Positions 36,362-47,436 are shown, numbered from the stretch's first letter. The stretch: 64,000 bases of DNA from Myroides sp. N17-2 (GCF_002286775.1 NZ_NSGJ01000002.1:176890-240889), one strand, 5' to 3'. Made by a program: numbers and translations. The notes: generated by a model from the sequence alone, not told the origin.

Positions 36362-37075
36362 TGCTCTAGCATATTTCAGTTTATTTATTTCCCAAGTCAA
36401 TGTGTTTAATATAAGGAGTTGTCCTGATAGAGTGGGAAGGTCTAAGATGACTTTCAGTGTCTCGTGAGCCATTATAGTACCTATTATGCCAGGGAATGTA
36501 CCAAGTACTCCATTAAGACTACAGTTAGGCACATCTTCTGTGGCAGGAGGCTCAGGGAAGAGATCACGGAGGCTTATCTTGTCACAGTGATTAAAGATAC
36601 TCACTTGACCTTCAAAACCTAGTATAGTTCCATAAACTAGTATTTTATCTAAGGTTATACATGTATCATTCACTAGATAACGTGTGCTAAAATTATCACT
36701 ACCATCTACGATAATATCGAATGAACCCAGAATAGCTATTGCATTGTCAGTGGTTAATTTCTCATCGTATGTTTTAAAGTGAATATGCGGGTTGATTTGT
36801 TCGATGCGTTGTTTCGCTATATTAGTTTTGTTTTTGTTTATGTCAGCTTCTGTAAAGAGTATTTGTCTGTGGAGATTGTGATGTTCGATAGTATCAAAGT
36901 CTATGACTCCTAGTGTACCTACACCACAGCTAGCAAGGTAAGTTAGCACTGGAGAACCTAATCCTCCAGCACCTATTACTAATACTTTAGCTTGTTTAAT
37001 CTTCATCTGACCGTCTATTCCTACTTCAGTTAGATTCATCTGTCTGTTATATCGCAAGAAATCTGTTGTATCCAT
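36338..37075 (-). CDS. thiF: ThiF/MoeB/HesA family adenylyltransferase
   Basis: 245 aa. The nucleotide-binding GAGGLGSPVLTYLASCGVG is near residue 35, and DGSDNFSTRYLVND follows. It adenylates the C-terminus of ThiS for sulfur transfer. The C-terminal pair of CxxC zinc motifs usual in MoeB/ThiF is not visible; the protein ends ALPLREIF, and the gene end overlaps aat. The lost zinc site may be lineage-specific rather than a defect. Last gene of the thi operon, 15 bp after thiH. Confidence 0.9.
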   Translation of the reverse strand: MDTTDFLRYNRQMNLTEVGIDGQMKIKQAKVLVIGAGGLGSPVLTYLASCGVGTLGVIDFDTIEHHNLHRQILFTEADINKNKTNIAKQRIEQINPHIHFKTYDEKLTTDNAIAILGSFDIIVDGSDNFSTRYLVNDTCITLDKILVYGTILGFEGQVSIFNHCDKISLRDLFPEPPATEDVPNCSLNGVLGTFPGIIGTIMAHETLKVILDLPTLSGQLLILNTLTWEINKLKYARALPLREIF

Positions 37076-37090
37076 ACTATAGTTTTGTAG

Positions 37091-38200
37091 TTATTGATAA
37101 GCTTTGTCCCAATCTTTCCATACAGGTTCATATCCTGACTCTTTAATAAGGTGATATATCTCCGATGTACTTCTAGTGTCACAAATCTCAAATTGCTCTA
37201 GTGAGTCTTCTGCTACACTATATCCTCCAGGATTGGTTTTTGAACCTGCGCTCATCGTAGTAGCTCCTAGTTTAAATACATTGTTTCTCAGCATTTCACT
37301 CTCACGAGTAGAGATAGATATCTCTAGGTCTTCATTCCATATTCTATAGGCGCATAAGAGCTGTATGAGGTCTCTATCTTCCATAATGAAATTAGGTTCT
37401 ATAACACCTTCTGCAGGTCTTAGTCTAGGGAACGAGACAGAGTACTTCGTTTGCCAATAAGTCTTTTGTAGATAGTCTATATGTAGTGCATTAAAGAAGC
37501 TATCTACTCGCCAGTCTTCTAGTCCAAGGAGTACACCTAATCCTATCTTATGTATGCCAGCTCTCCCTATTCTGTCTGGAGTGTCTAGTCTATATTCAAA
37601 GTTAGACTTCTTTCCCTTAGGGTGGTATTGTTTATAGACTTCTTTATGATAGGTCTCTTGATATACTAGTACAGCATATACACCTAGATCAGCTAACTGT
37701 TCATACTCATCTTGCTTTAGGGGTTGTACCTCTATAGAGATGGTAGAAAAAGACTGCTGTATTTGTTCTATACTTTGTTTGAAGTAGTGGATATTGACTA
37801 CGTGATTAGCCTCTCCTGTTACGAGTAATATATGATCATACCCTTGTGCTTTGATTACTTTGACTTCTTGTTCTATTTCTTTTGGAGAGAGTGTCTTTCT
37901 ACGAATGTTGTTATCTAAGCTGAAGCCACAGTAGGTACAGATGTTATTACACTCATTACTTAGGTACATCGGCGCATATAGTGATATCGTCTTGCCAAAT
38001 CTCTTCTGAGTAAGCTGTTGACTCTGCTGAGCCATCTCTTCTAGATAGGGCATAGCGGCAGGAGAGATTAGATGGATAAAGTCTGTGAGTGTCTTTTTAC
38101 GGTTAGCTAAACTTTGTTTTACTTGTACAGAGGTTGTCTCATAGATCGTTCTTTTGATCTCTTCCCAATCGTATTGTTCATAAGTTTGTATAAAGGACAT
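37091..38200 (-). CDS. thiH: 2-iminoacetate synthase (ThiH, radical SAM)
   Basis: 369 aa with the radical SAM cluster motif CNNICTYC (Cys84, Cys88, Cys91; CX3CX2C) and the conserved RPAEGVIEP and SAGSKTNPGGY blocks. It cleaves tyrosine to dehydroglycine for the thiazole ring, the anaerobe/facultative route, as opposed to ThiO. It starts 3 bp after thiG. Confidence 0.96.
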   Translation of the reverse strand: MSFIQTYEQYDWEEIKRTIYETTSVQVKQSLANRKKTLTDFIHLISPAAMPYLEEMAQQSQQLTQKRFGKTISLYAPMYLSNECNNICTYCGFSLDNNIRRKTLSPKEIEQEVKVIKAQGYDHILLVTGEANHVVNIHYFKQSIEQIQQSFSTISIEVQPLKQDEYEQLADLGVYAVLVYQETYHKEVYKQYHPKGKKSNFEYRLDTPDRIGRAGIHKIGLGVLLGLEDWRVDSFFNALHIDYLQKTYWQTKYSVSFPRLRPAEGVIEPNFIMEDRDLIQLLCAYRIWNEDLEISISTRESEMLRNNVFKLGATTMSAGSKTNPGGYSVAEDSLEQFEICDTRSTSEIYHLIKESGYEPVWKDWDKAYQ

Positions 38201-38203
38201 AGT

Positions 38204-38980
38204 TTACTCTGTTAGAAATGCGGTTAGTGGACTAGAAGCTTGAGCGTGATTTACTACAGTAGCTAGCTTAGCTTCATAAGCTAGACGACCAGCTTGCACG
38301 GCAAGTTTAAAAGCAGTTGCCATTTGTTCAGGGTTACCTGCTATTGCTATGGCAGTATTAACAAGTACTGCATCAGCACCTATCTCCATAGCTTTAGCTG
38401 CATCAGAAGGAGCTCCAATACCAGCATCAACAATAACAGGAACTTTACTATTCTCAATGATAATTTCTAAGAAGTCCATTGTCTTTAACCCTTTATTGGT
38501 GCCAATAGGCGCTCCTAAAGGCATAACAGCTGCTGTACCTACTTCTTCTAGTCGCTTGCACAATACAGGGTCTGCGTGAATGTATGGCAAGACAACAAAC
38601 CCTAGTTTAGCTAATTCTTCTGTAGCTTTTAGGGTTTCGATAGGATCGGGAAGGAGGTATTTTGGGTCTGGGTGTATTTCTAGTTTAAGCCAATTGGTCT
38701 CGAGTGCTTCTCTAGCTAGCTGTGCAGCGAAGACAGCTTCTTTAGCATTTCTTGCTCCTGAAGTATTTGGTAATAGGTGGATATGTGGGTACTGTAGATG
38801 AGTGAGTATAACATCTGTGTCTGTGGTAGTATCTATTCGCTTTAATGCTACTGTTACTAATTCGCTTTCGGATGCTAATGTCGCTATTTCCATATCTGTG
38901 TTAGAACCGTATTTACCCGTTCCTAAGAATAAACGTGACTGAAAGGTCTTATCAGCTATTGTAAGTGGTTGTGTATTCAT
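38204..38980 (-). CDS. thiG: Thiazole synthase ThiG
   Basis: 258 aa, full length. It has [12 protein letters not shown] at the start, the Lys-containing [16 protein letters not shown] and the phosphate-binding [31 protein letters not shown]. It condenses dehydroglycine, DXP and ThiS-thiocarboxylate. Its ATG overlaps the thiE stop by 4 bp, so the genes are translationally coupled. Confidence 0.97.
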   Translation of the reverse strand: MNTQPLTIADKTFQSRLFLGTGKYGSNTDMEIATLASESELVTVALKRIDTTTDTDVILTHLQYPHIHLLPNTSGARNAKEAVFAAQLAREALETNWLKLEIHPDPKYLLPDPIETLKATEELAKLGFVVLPYIHADPVLCKRLEEVGTAAVMPLGAPIGTNKGLKTMDFLEIIIENSKVPVIVDAGIGAPSDAAKAMEIGADAVLVNTAIAIAGNPEQMATAFKLAVQAGRLAYEAKLATVVNHAQASSPLTAFLTE

Positions 38981-39597
38981 TTGAGTATATTGTTTAGTTG
39001 TTTTAGTAATGTTCTTTTATCTGTGCTATTTTGGAGTAAACTAGATATGGCTATGCCATGTAGCCCAGTTTGTTTTAAATTTTCTACATCTTCTAGTTGT
39101 ATACCACCTATAGCAACAACAGGAATGTTGATAGTAAGTCGTTGCATCTGTTTTAATAACTGTTGATAACCTGCTATTCCAAGTATAGGACTTAGCTTTT
39201 GTTTAGTTGTAGTAAATCGATATGGGCCTAGACCGATGTAATCACAACCTTCAGTGTGTCTAAGTTTAATATCCTCTATCGTATTAGCTGTACCACCTAT
39301 AATCTTGTTGGGCAAATAAGCTTTGGCTTGTGTGATACTTAGGTCAGTAAGTCCTAAGTGGACACCATCAGCCTCTATGGCTTTAGCTAAGTCCACATGA
39401 TCATTAATGATAAGAGTAGCTTGATATTGTTCACATAGTTTTTTGACCAGTTCTGCTGTTTGCCACAGGGTGGTATTCGTGGTATTCTTGAAGCGATATT
39501 GTATCCACTGTTGTCCTGCTCCTAATACAGCTTCTATATGATATAGCTGTTCTTGTGGAGTATCTCCATGACTGATGTATTGTATCTTATTTAGCAT
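38977..39597 (-). CDS. thiE: Thiamine phosphate synthase ThiE
   Basis: 206 aa TIM barrel with [36 protein letters not shown] and [20 protein letters not shown], all matching active ThiE. It couples HMP-PP and the thiazole phosphate. It overlaps the thiD stop by 11 bp. A second, more degenerate ThiE-like gene lies upstream of thiD, so this is the likely catalytic copy. Confidence 0.95.
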   Translation of the reverse strand: MLNKIQYISHGDTPQEQLYHIEAVLGAGQQWIQYRFKNTTNTTLWQTAELVKKLCEQYQATLIINDHVDLAKAIEADGVHLGLTDLSITQAKAYLPNKIIGGTANTIEDIKLRHTEGCDYIGLGPYRFTTTKQKLSPILGIAGYQQLLKQMQRLTINIPVVAIGGIQLEDVENLKQTGLHGIAISSLLQNSTDKRTLLKQLNNILK

Positions 39598-40339
39598 GAT
39601 ATCCGAGTAATGTATGGTTAGAGTTGAAGAATGTTTCTATGTAGGCTTTTGCCTTTTGAATCGCTGTCAATGTGTTATACCCTCTAGCAATATTTGCTGT
39701 TATAGCAGAAGATAATACACAGCCAGAACCGTGTTTAGGATAATCTGATAGTTGAGTAGGAGGTATAGTTTGTATCACCTCTTTACTTACATAGTAGTCA
39801 AAGCCCAATGCATTAGGATTATGCCCTCCTTTTAGTAATACATCACAGTATTGACTCAAGGTTTGTGCTTTTTGAAGTGCATCGTCATAAGTCGTAAGTA
39901 GTTGATGTATCTCTAGGTAGTTGGGCGTGATAAGATCTATCTGTTGTAATACAGAGGTTAAAGAATCTGCTAGCTGTAGAGTCTGGAAGTCAAAACCACT
40001 AGATGAACGCAATACAGGATCCCAAATTACTTTTGTCATTGGAGATAAACCTTTAATTGTATCTGTGTATAGCTTCAATGTGTCTAGATCTTTGACAATA
40101 CCTATTTTTACAGCTGCGATACAGTAATTCTCAAGTATCGTAACTAATTGACGCATACTGTATTCTTCTTCCCATCTTACATGAATAAAGTTATCCTCCG
40201 TCTGTATCGTATTAGCAGATAATACCGCCATCGGGTATACTTGATGATGTTCAAATGTTTTGATGTCTGCCATAACCCCAGCACCACTAGTAGGGTCAAA
40301 GCCAGCTATTGCCAATGCAATCGGTCGTAATGTTGACAT
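39587..40339 (-). CDS. thiD: Hydroxymethylpyrimidine/phosphomethylpyrimidine kinase ThiD
   Basis: 250 aa ribokinase-fold enzyme with AIAGFDPTSGAGVMADIKTFEHHQVY, VIWDPVLRSSSGFDF and the catalytic GSGCVLSSAITANIARG. It phosphorylates HMP twice. Its start lies inside the end of the ThiE-like gene (34-bp overlap). Confidence 0.95.
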   Translation of the reverse strand: MSTLRPIALAIAGFDPTSGAGVMADIKTFEHHQVYPMAVLSANTIQTEDNFIHVRWEEEYSMRQLVTILENYCIAAVKIGIVKDLDTLKLYTDTIKGLSPMTKVIWDPVLRSSSGFDFQTLQLADSLTSVLQQIDLITPNYLEIHQLLTTYDDALQKAQTLSQYCDVLLKGGHNPNALGFDYYVSKEVIQTIPPTQLSDYPKHGSGCVLSSAITANIARGYNTLTAIQKAKAYIETFFNSNHTLLGYHAK

Positions 40340-40938
40340 AATTCAAATTGTTTTAATGGTTGCTTAGCTTCCCATATTGTTCCTAATAAGGCATAATCAT
40401 CAAACCACATTGAATGAATAGATTCGATGTGAAAAGGAGTAATTCCTCCAAGGGCAACTAAGGTTACTCTGTTGTTGGTTCTTTGCTCTAATTCTTTTGT
40501 CCAATCTACATCTGAAGTGTAACCTTTCTTAGATATACTAGGATAGATGGGACTTATGAATGCTCTGTCTATACTTGTTGATAACTTATTAACTTCACTT
40601 ATACAGTGAACAGATGTTGATAACTTAGGTAGTTCTATATTATAGTTATTAACATGTAAACAATCGGTTGTTGATAAGTGTATATAAGTACTGTTTATCT
40701 TGTTGATAAGTAGCTTATATTGTTCAAAACAGTGTTTATTATTGTTGATAACTATTGTTGGTATGTGTATAACTAAGTACTGATGATAGTAATTGTCGAT
40801 ATTATTCACCCATTTTACTAGCTCTTCAAAGGGCATATCTGGTTTGCGAACATGAAGTAGAGGCAAGCCTTTCTCAAACATTTTGTTGATAAGACTTGTC
40901 TCATTTTCTATAGGAGTTGGATAGGTTATGACTACCAT
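40306..40938 (-). CDS. ThiE/TenI-like paralogue, diverged
   Basis: 210 aa with the outline of the ThiE/TenI barrel (PLLHVRKPDMP, FISPIYPSISKKGY, VALGGI), but the DGVHLG block is reduced to YIHLS and the middle is rich in Asn, Lys and Ile. It may be a TenI-type thiazole tautomerase or a diverged synthase. The gene contains six copies of TTATCAACA on its coding strand between 40576 and 40892. It starts 12 bp after thiC and overlaps thiD by 34 bp. Confidence 0.85.
   Translation of the reverse strand: MVVITYPTPIENETSLINKMFEKGLPLLHVRKPDMPFEELVKWVNNIDNYYHQYLVIHIPTIVINNNKHCFEQYKLLINKINSTYIHLSTTDCLHVNNYNIELPKLSTSVHCISEVNKLSTSIDRAFISPIYPSISKKGYTSDVDWTKELEQRTNNRVTLVALGGITPFHIESIHSMWFDDYALLGTIWEAKQPLKQFELCQHYDRLHWQ
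40576..40892 (-). repeat. Cluster of six TTATCAACA nonamers inside the ThiE-like gene
   Basis: The plus-strand word TGTTGATAA occurs at 40576, 40615, 40669, 40701, 40743 and 40884, all in one orientation. It is one base from the DnaA box TTATCCACA. The copies are in different reading frames of the gene, so one repeated peptide does not explain them. Single copies also lie at 39171 and 42001. Confidence 0.8.
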
Positions 40939-40950
40939 CTCTGTTATCTT

Positions 40951-42771
<1,821 letters not shown>

Positions 42772-42809
42772 TTAGTTTTAAGTGTTATTAGTTCTTTTAA
42801 CGAATGGAA

Positions 42810-43016
42810 TCAACCACCTTGAGTAGCTGTGATAATTAAGATATCATCACTAGTAGATAAGTGATGAGTAGACCATTGGGTTTTAGCTATAACAGTTTGG
42901 TTTATTGCTACTGCTATCCCTTTTTGCTTATGTGGATGATAAATATCCAACATAGCCTGAATACTTAATGTATCCGTGTCAAATAGTACTTGTTGATTGT
43001 TGATTTTTAGTTCCAT
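42810..43016 (-). CDS. thiS: Sulfur carrier protein ThiS
   Basis: 68 aa ubiquitin-like protein ending in ATQGG, the diglycine tail that ThiF adenylates and that carries the thiocarboxylate sulfur. First gene of the operon. The start codon lies in GGAATGG (43013-43019), which can pair with CCATTCC at 43044-43050 (minus strand), so translation may be controlled by the riboswitch. Confidence 0.93.
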   Translation of the reverse strand: MELKINNQQVLFDTDTLSIQAMLDIYHPHKQKGIAVAINQTVIAKTQWSTHHLSTSDDILIITATQGG

Positions 43017-43093
43017 TCCTTTTCGTTTTGATATATAACTTTAGGAATGGCTACAATAGGGTACGTATGTACCTATCTAATGAAGTCATCTTA

Positions 43094-43178
43094 CTTTTCC
43101 CTACGCTAGTATTAACTAGATCAGGTTCCAAGGGTGAAGTCTCAGCCTACAATGTATATGTAGACACCCCTAAAGCTT
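43094..43178 (-). ncRNA. TPP riboswitch (THI element) of the thi operon
   Basis: On the minus strand: CTTTAGGGGTGTC, GGCTGAGACTTCACCC, TTGGAACCTGATCTAGTTAA, TACTAGCGTAGGGAAAAG, all consensus THI-box segments in order. Downstream, a start-codon hairpin over thiS suggests control of translation; no strong terminator is seen between aptamer and thiS. Confidence 0.96.
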
Positions 43179-43182
43179 GAAG

Positions 43183-43213
43183 CAAATATAGGTCTTTTTT
43201 TGAACTGTGCAAA
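43183..43213 (-). promoter_or_regulatory. Promoter of the thi operon
   Basis: On the minus strand: TTG, 19 nt, TATATTTG (43183-43190). Ideal spacing; the transcript would begin just before the riboswitch. Confidence 0.8.
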
Positions 43214-43239
43214 TTAGGTGTGGATTTAACCTTGCATAA

Positions 43240-43271
43240 TAAAAAAACGCTGAGGTAATTCCTCAGCGTTT
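43240..43271 (-). terminator. Terminator after the methyltransferase gene
   Basis: AACGCTGAGG / CCTCAGCGTT with a 5-nt loop; seven A on the left are a T-run on the minus strand. Confidence 0.9.
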
Positions 43272-43277
43272 CTCTAT

Positions 43278-43799
43278 TTATATTTTTTCAGCGTAGATGA
43301 TATAATATCTAGGGGTAAACCATCTAAAGATAGGGCGTATCCCTAATTTTTTGATAGGGTGTGTCCACATATCTCTATCTAAGATTTTATATCCTGCTTT
43401 TTCTACAAGCCAGTCTAATTGCCAAGCTTCAAATTCGTGATAATGCCTGTCTAACATATCTGTTTTACTTCTGTAGGCAGTACTAAACCACAGTCGTAAT
43501 GGAACAGAAATCATTATTTTAGAAGCTTTACAAGATTTTAATACTGTGTACGGGTTTAGTAAATGTTCTACAATCTCAAAGGCTGTTAATACATCATAGT
43601 CTGTATTTAAAAGTACACTTTGATCTTCGTCTAGATCTTCACCTGAGGTATTAGAAACATGATATCCATCTTCTTGCATTATCTTAGTGAGTGGATTTAT
43701 GACTCCTAGATCTAGTATCGTTGATTGTTTAGGGATATGTTTATTGACAAACTCTATTGTCTTGCGGAATCTTTTACTCGGATATGTTTTTTCGTACAT
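43278..43799 (-). CDS. SAM-dependent methyltransferase, small
   Basis: 173 aa. ILDLGVINPLTKIMQEDGY is a weak motif I (SAM-binding loop) and YDVLTAFEIVEHLLNPYTVL matches motif IV of class I methyltransferases. The substrate is unknown. The short length and modified motif I (GVIN in place of GxGxG) leave some doubt about catalysis. It lies 29 bp after the symporter gene and may be its operon partner. Confidence 0.8.
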   Translation of the reverse strand: MYEKTYPSKRFRKTIEFVNKHIPKQSTILDLGVINPLTKIMQEDGYHVSNTSGEDLDEDQSVLLNTDYDVLTAFEIVEHLLNPYTVLKSCKASKIMISVPLRLWFSTAYRSKTDMLDRHYHEFEAWQLDWLVEKAGYKILDRDMWTHPIKKLGIRPIFRWFTPRYYIIYAEKI

Positions 43800-43828
43800 A
43801 GTATTCTTAATAAGTTAATGCTTTGTAT

Positions 43829-44998
43829 TTAAGCAGCAACTGGCTTATTTGATATTTTATTAACTATAATTGCGATAGCACCATCTCCCATTACGTTACA
43901 AGCTGTACCGAAACTGTCCATAGCAATATATAACGCAATCATTAAACTTTGTTGTTCTGTGTCAAAACCAAGGATTGAACTTAAAACTCCTAAAGAAGCC
44001 ATAATCGCACCACCTGGTACTCCTGGTGCAGCTACCATTGCTATTCCTAACATAAAAATAAACCCTACCATTAATGTAAAATCTACATTTTGTCCTTGGA
44101 CTAGCATTAAGGCAATAGAACAAGCAACTATCTTAAGCGTACTACCTGCTAAGTGAATAGTTGCACATAAAGGTATTGCGAATCCTGCTATTTTTGGGTC
44201 TACACCATTCTTGAGAGTATGCTCTAAGGTCACAGGTATTGTTGCCGCTGATGACTGGGTTCCTAATGCTGTGAAATATGCAGGTAGCATATTTTTCATT
44301 AGTTTAAATGGGTTTTGTTTACTCATTGTTCCAGCTATTACATATTGGAATATTAATACGAAGATGTGGAGAATAAATATTACCCCTATTATTTTCAGAA
44401 ATGTATCAAGTACAATGAATACCTGACCATTATATGTCATGTTTAAAAAGATACCGAATATAAAGAGTGGTAAGAAAGGAATGATTGCTTTATTGATCAC
44501 AGACATAATAATATCTTGAAAGTTGTTAAAAACACCTTCTAAGTACTTAAAATCGCCTTTTGATATTCCTATACCTAACATAAATGAAAGGATTAAAGAA
44601 CTCATTACGTCAAACATGGGAGGCATTTCTATATTAAAGTAGGGAGTTAAACTCTTAGTAGACTCTGTTATATTTCCTAACTGTTCTGTTGCTAAGATAT
44701 TTGGAAAAGTTGCCATACTGACTCCATAAGAAATAAAACCAGCAAATAGGGTAGAACCATATGCAATAGCTGTGGTAATCAGAAGTAGTTTACCTGCATT
44801 TTTACCGATGTTACCAATTGCAGGAACGATAAGTCCTATGATGATAAGAGGAATAGCAAAGCCTAAGAAGCCTCCGAATACACTGTTAAAAGTGCTGAAG
44901 ATTCTACCAATTGATTCAGGTAGATAATTACCTAACACACTACCTAATGCGATAGCAATAATAATCTGAACTAACAGATTTTTCTTTAAGAATTTCAT
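43829..44998 (-). CDS. Dicarboxylate/amino acid:cation symporter (DAACS)
   Basis: 389 aa with eight or more membrane segments. The GTQSSAATIPVTLE re-entrant loop (serine-rich HP1 motif) and MDSFGTACNVMGDGAIAI (TM8 binding site) define the GltP/DctA family. It imports glutamate/aspartate, C4-dicarboxylate or serine/threonine with Na+ or H+; the ligand cannot be told from sequence alone. Confidence 0.93.
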   Translation of the reverse strand: MKFLKKNLLVQIIIAIALGSVLGNYLPESIGRIFSTFNSVFGGFLGFAIPLIIIGLIVPAIGNIGKNAGKLLLITTAIAYGSTLFAGFISYGVSMATFPNILATEQLGNITESTKSLTPYFNIEMPPMFDVMSSLILSFMLGIGISKGDFKYLEGVFNNFQDIIMSVINKAIIPFLPLFIFGIFLNMTYNGQVFIVLDTFLKIIGVIFILHIFVLIFQYVIAGTMSKQNPFKLMKNMLPAYFTALGTQSSAATIPVTLEHTLKNGVDPKIAGFAIPLCATIHLAGSTLKIVACSIALMLVQGQNVDFTLMVGFIFMLGIAMVAAPGVPGGAIMASLGVLSSILGFDTEQQSLMIALYIAMDSFGTACNVMGDGAIAIIVNKISNKPVAA

Positions 44999-45030
44999 AA
45001 TAAAATTAGTTGCGTTTGGGTAAAAGTAAT

Positions 45031-45064
45031 AAAAAAAGCCTCAGAATGAACTGAGGCTTTTAAT
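45031..45064 (-). terminator. Terminator after tsf
   Basis: AAAGCCTCAG (45035-45044) pairs with CTGAGGCTTT (45051-45060); the A-run on the left is a T-run on the minus strand. Confidence 0.88.
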
Positions 45065-45087
45065 TATATTCTTAATAAGTTAAATGA

Positions 45088-46053
45088 TTAACCTAAAGAA
45101 GCTCTTTTGAATCCAGTGATTTCAACATTGAAACCTTTCACATAGTCAGAAACTTTTTTAGACTCATCTTTAATAAAGTTTTGGTCTAATAAAGCTTTTT
45201 CTTGATCTAAAGTAGTGTTGTCACTGATGAAACGTTGAACTTTACCAGGTAAAATTCTGTCCCAAATATTTTCTGGTTTACCTTCAGCTTTTAATTCAGC
45301 TTTAGCATCTTCTTCCGCTTGTTTTAATACTTCTTCAGTAAGTTGAGCGTAAGAAATATATTGAGGTACATTTTTAAGTGTTTTACCTAAACGTACTAAC
45401 TCTTCATTTTCTTTAACGATAACAGCGATACGAGCTTCAGTTTCTTTAGCTACGAATTCTGCATCAAAATCTTTGTAAGATAGAGTATCAGCACCCATAG
45501 AAGCAACTTGCATAGAAACGTCTTTAGCGATTTCGTCAGCTTTAGCTACAGCTTCTGATAAAGCAGTGATAGCAGCAATCTTGTTTCCGTGAACGTAAGA
45601 ACCGATAAAAGCACCTTCTAATACTTCGAAAGCTCCGATTTCGATTTTCTCACCGATAACACCAGTTTGCTCAATACATTTTTCAGCAACAGTCATTGTA
45701 GCATCAAATGGAGAAGCTAAGAATTCTTCTTTAGTGTTAAAGTTGATAGCTTTCTCAGCTAATTCTTTTGCTAAAGTTTGGAACCCTTCGTTTTTACCTA
45801 CGAAGTCAGTCTCACAGTTTAAAGTAAGAACTACACCTCTAGTTTTGTCTGCATTAACTAAAGCTACAGCAGCCCCTTCGCTTGACTCACGGTCAGAACG
45901 GTTAGCAGCAACTTTTTGTCCTTTTTTACGTAGAACTTCGATAGCTTTATCGAAATCTCCTTCAGCTTCAACTAAAGCTTTTTTACAGTCCATCATTCCG
46001 GCACCTGTTTGTTGTCTTAGTTTATTTACTTCTGCAGCAGTAATATTTGCCAT
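45088..46053 (-). CDS. tsf: Elongation factor Ts
   Basis: 321 aa, longer than the ~280 aa of E. coli as usual in Bacteroidota. The N-terminal UBA-like domain has LRQQTGAGMMDCKKALVEAEGD and the core has TLNCETDFVGKN. It exchanges GDP for GTP on EF-Tu. It follows rpsB, with a hairpin between them. Confidence 0.97.
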   Translation of the reverse strand: MANITAAEVNKLRQQTGAGMMDCKKALVEAEGDFDKAIEVLRKKGQKVAANRSDRESSEGAAVALVNADKTRGVVLTLNCETDFVGKNEGFQTLAKELAEKAINFNTKEEFLASPFDATMTVAEKCIEQTGVIGEKIEIGAFEVLEGAFIGSYVHGNKIAAITALSEAVAKADEIAKDVSMQVASMGADTLSYKDFDAEFVAKETEARIAVIVKENEELVRLGKTLKNVPQYISYAQLTEEVLKQAEEDAKAELKAEGKPENIWDRILPGKVQRFISDNTTLDQEKALLDQNFIKDESKKVSDYVKGFNVEITGFKRASLG

Positions 46054-46082
46054 TTTAAAAGAGTATTAATGAGTTAATAAAA

Positions 46083-46139
46083 AAAAGTCGTTATCGACAG
46101 TGTATACAAATGTAGACAACTATCAGCATAACGACTTTA
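46083..46139 (-). terminator. Hairpin with T-run between rpsB and tsf
   Basis: AAAGTCGTTAT (46084-46094) and ATAACGACTTT (46128-46138) form an 11-bp stem. On the minus strand the stem runs into eight T. Being only 30 bp before tsf it is a likely partial terminator (attenuator). Confidence 0.75.
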
Positions 46140-46155
46140 TGATATTGTTAAAAAA

Positions 46156-46902
46156 TTATGCGTTAGCAGCAGGAGCTTCTACTTTAGCAGCAGGAACTTC
46201 TTCTTTTTCAGACTTTCTTTCTGCATTACCTTCGATAATAGCAGAAGTCACTAATGATAAAATTCTATCGATTGATTTAGAAGCATCATCGTTTGCTGGT
46301 ATAACAAAATCAACTTGACGTGGGTCAGAGTTTGTATCAACCATAGCGAAGATCGGAATGTTTAATTTTTGAGCTTCTTTTATCGCAATGTGTTCAGCTT
46401 TAATATCTACTACAAATAGAGCTGCTGGTAGACGAGTCATGTCAGCAATAGAACCTAAGTTTTTCTCTAATTTTGCACGAAGACGTTCAACTTGTAAACG
46501 CTCTTTCTTAGAAAGAGTCATAAATGTACCGTCTTTTTTCATTCTATCGATTGAAGCCATTTTTTTAACAGCTTTACGAATAGTAACGAAGTTTGTTAAC
46601 ATACCACCAGGCCATCTTTCAGTGATGTATGGCATGTTAGCTGCAGCTGCTTTTTCAGCTACGATGTCTTTCGCTTGCTTTTTAGTTGCAACGAAAAGGA
46701 TTTTTCTTCCTGATGCAGCGATCTTTTTCAAAGCTTCATTAGCTTCTTCTATTTTAGCTGCAGTTTTATATAGATTGATAATGTGAATACCATTACGCTC
46801 CATATAGATATAAGGAGCCATATTTGGATCCCATTTTCTAGTCATGTGTCCAAAATGAACACCTGCTTCTAGTAAATCTTTTACTTCTACTTTGTTTGCC
46901 AT
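46156..46902 (-). CDS. rpsB: 30S ribosomal protein S2
   Basis: 248 aa with [24 protein letters not shown] at the start, [13 protein letters not shown] in the middle and an Ala/Glu-rich tail. It binds the head-body junction of the 30S subunit. The order rplM-rpsI-rpsB-tsf on the minus strand is the typical Bacteroidota arrangement. Confidence 0.98.
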   Translation of the reverse strand: MANKVEVKDLLEAGVHFGHMTRKWDPNMAPYIYMERNGIHIINLYKTAAKIEEANEALKKIAASGRKILFVATKKQAKDIVAEKAAAANMPYITERWPGGMLTNFVTIRKAVKKMASIDRMKKDGTFMTLSKKERLQVERLRAKLEKNLGSIADMTRLPAALFVVDIKAEHIAIKEAQKLNIPIFAMVDTNSDPRQVDFVIPANDDASKSIDRILSLVTSAIIEGNAERKSEKEEVPAAKVEAPAANA

Positions 46903-47049
46903 TTTCTAATAGTTTACGTTCTGTTACTTTAGCAATAGTCGAGTAGCGATACCGAAGTATTGGTCTCAATTATTTAGATGCTAAACTACCTCTTACAGCA
47001 TTTTGTAAGTGGGGCAACAAAAACCCAGATTTTTAATAATAAATAAATA

Positions 47050-47436
47050 TTAACGTTTAGAGAATTGGAATCTCTTACGAGCTTTCTTCTGACCAAATTT
47101 CTTACGCTCAACCATACGAGGGTCACGAGTCAATAATCCTTCTGGTTTAAGAACACCTCTGTTCTCAACATCAAGTTCACACATTGCTCTAGCGATAGCC
47201 ATACGCACTGCTTCTGCTTGTCCTGTTGTTCCACCACCGTATACATTTACTTTAATATCAAAGTTCTCAGCGTTCTCAGTTAATGTAAGAGGCTGTAATA
47301 CTTTGTACTGTAATGTACCCGTTGGGAAATAAATTTTAAAATCTTTTTTGTTAACTGTGATATTTCCTGTTCCTTCTGAAACATAAACACGAGCAACAGC
47401 GGTTTTTCTTCTACCGATTTTGTGAATAACTCCCAT
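47050..47436 (-). CDS. rpsI: 30S ribosomal protein S9
   Basis: 128 aa ending in [12 protein letters not shown], the conserved basic tail that reaches the P-site t[22 protein letters not shown] is present. Its ATG overlaps the rplM stop by one base. Confidence 0.98.
   Translation of the reverse strand: MGVIHKIGRRKTAVARVYVSEGTGNITVNKKDFKIYFPTGTLQYKVLQPLTLTENAENFDIKVNVYGGGTTGQAEAVRMAIARAMCELDVENRGVLKPEGLLTRDPRMVERKKFGQKKARKRFQFSKR

Noticed and set aside
40576..40892. Chromosomal replication origin
   Set aside because: No dnaA, dnaN, AT-rich unwinding region or other origin-linked gene; the boxes lie inside a coding region of the thi operon.
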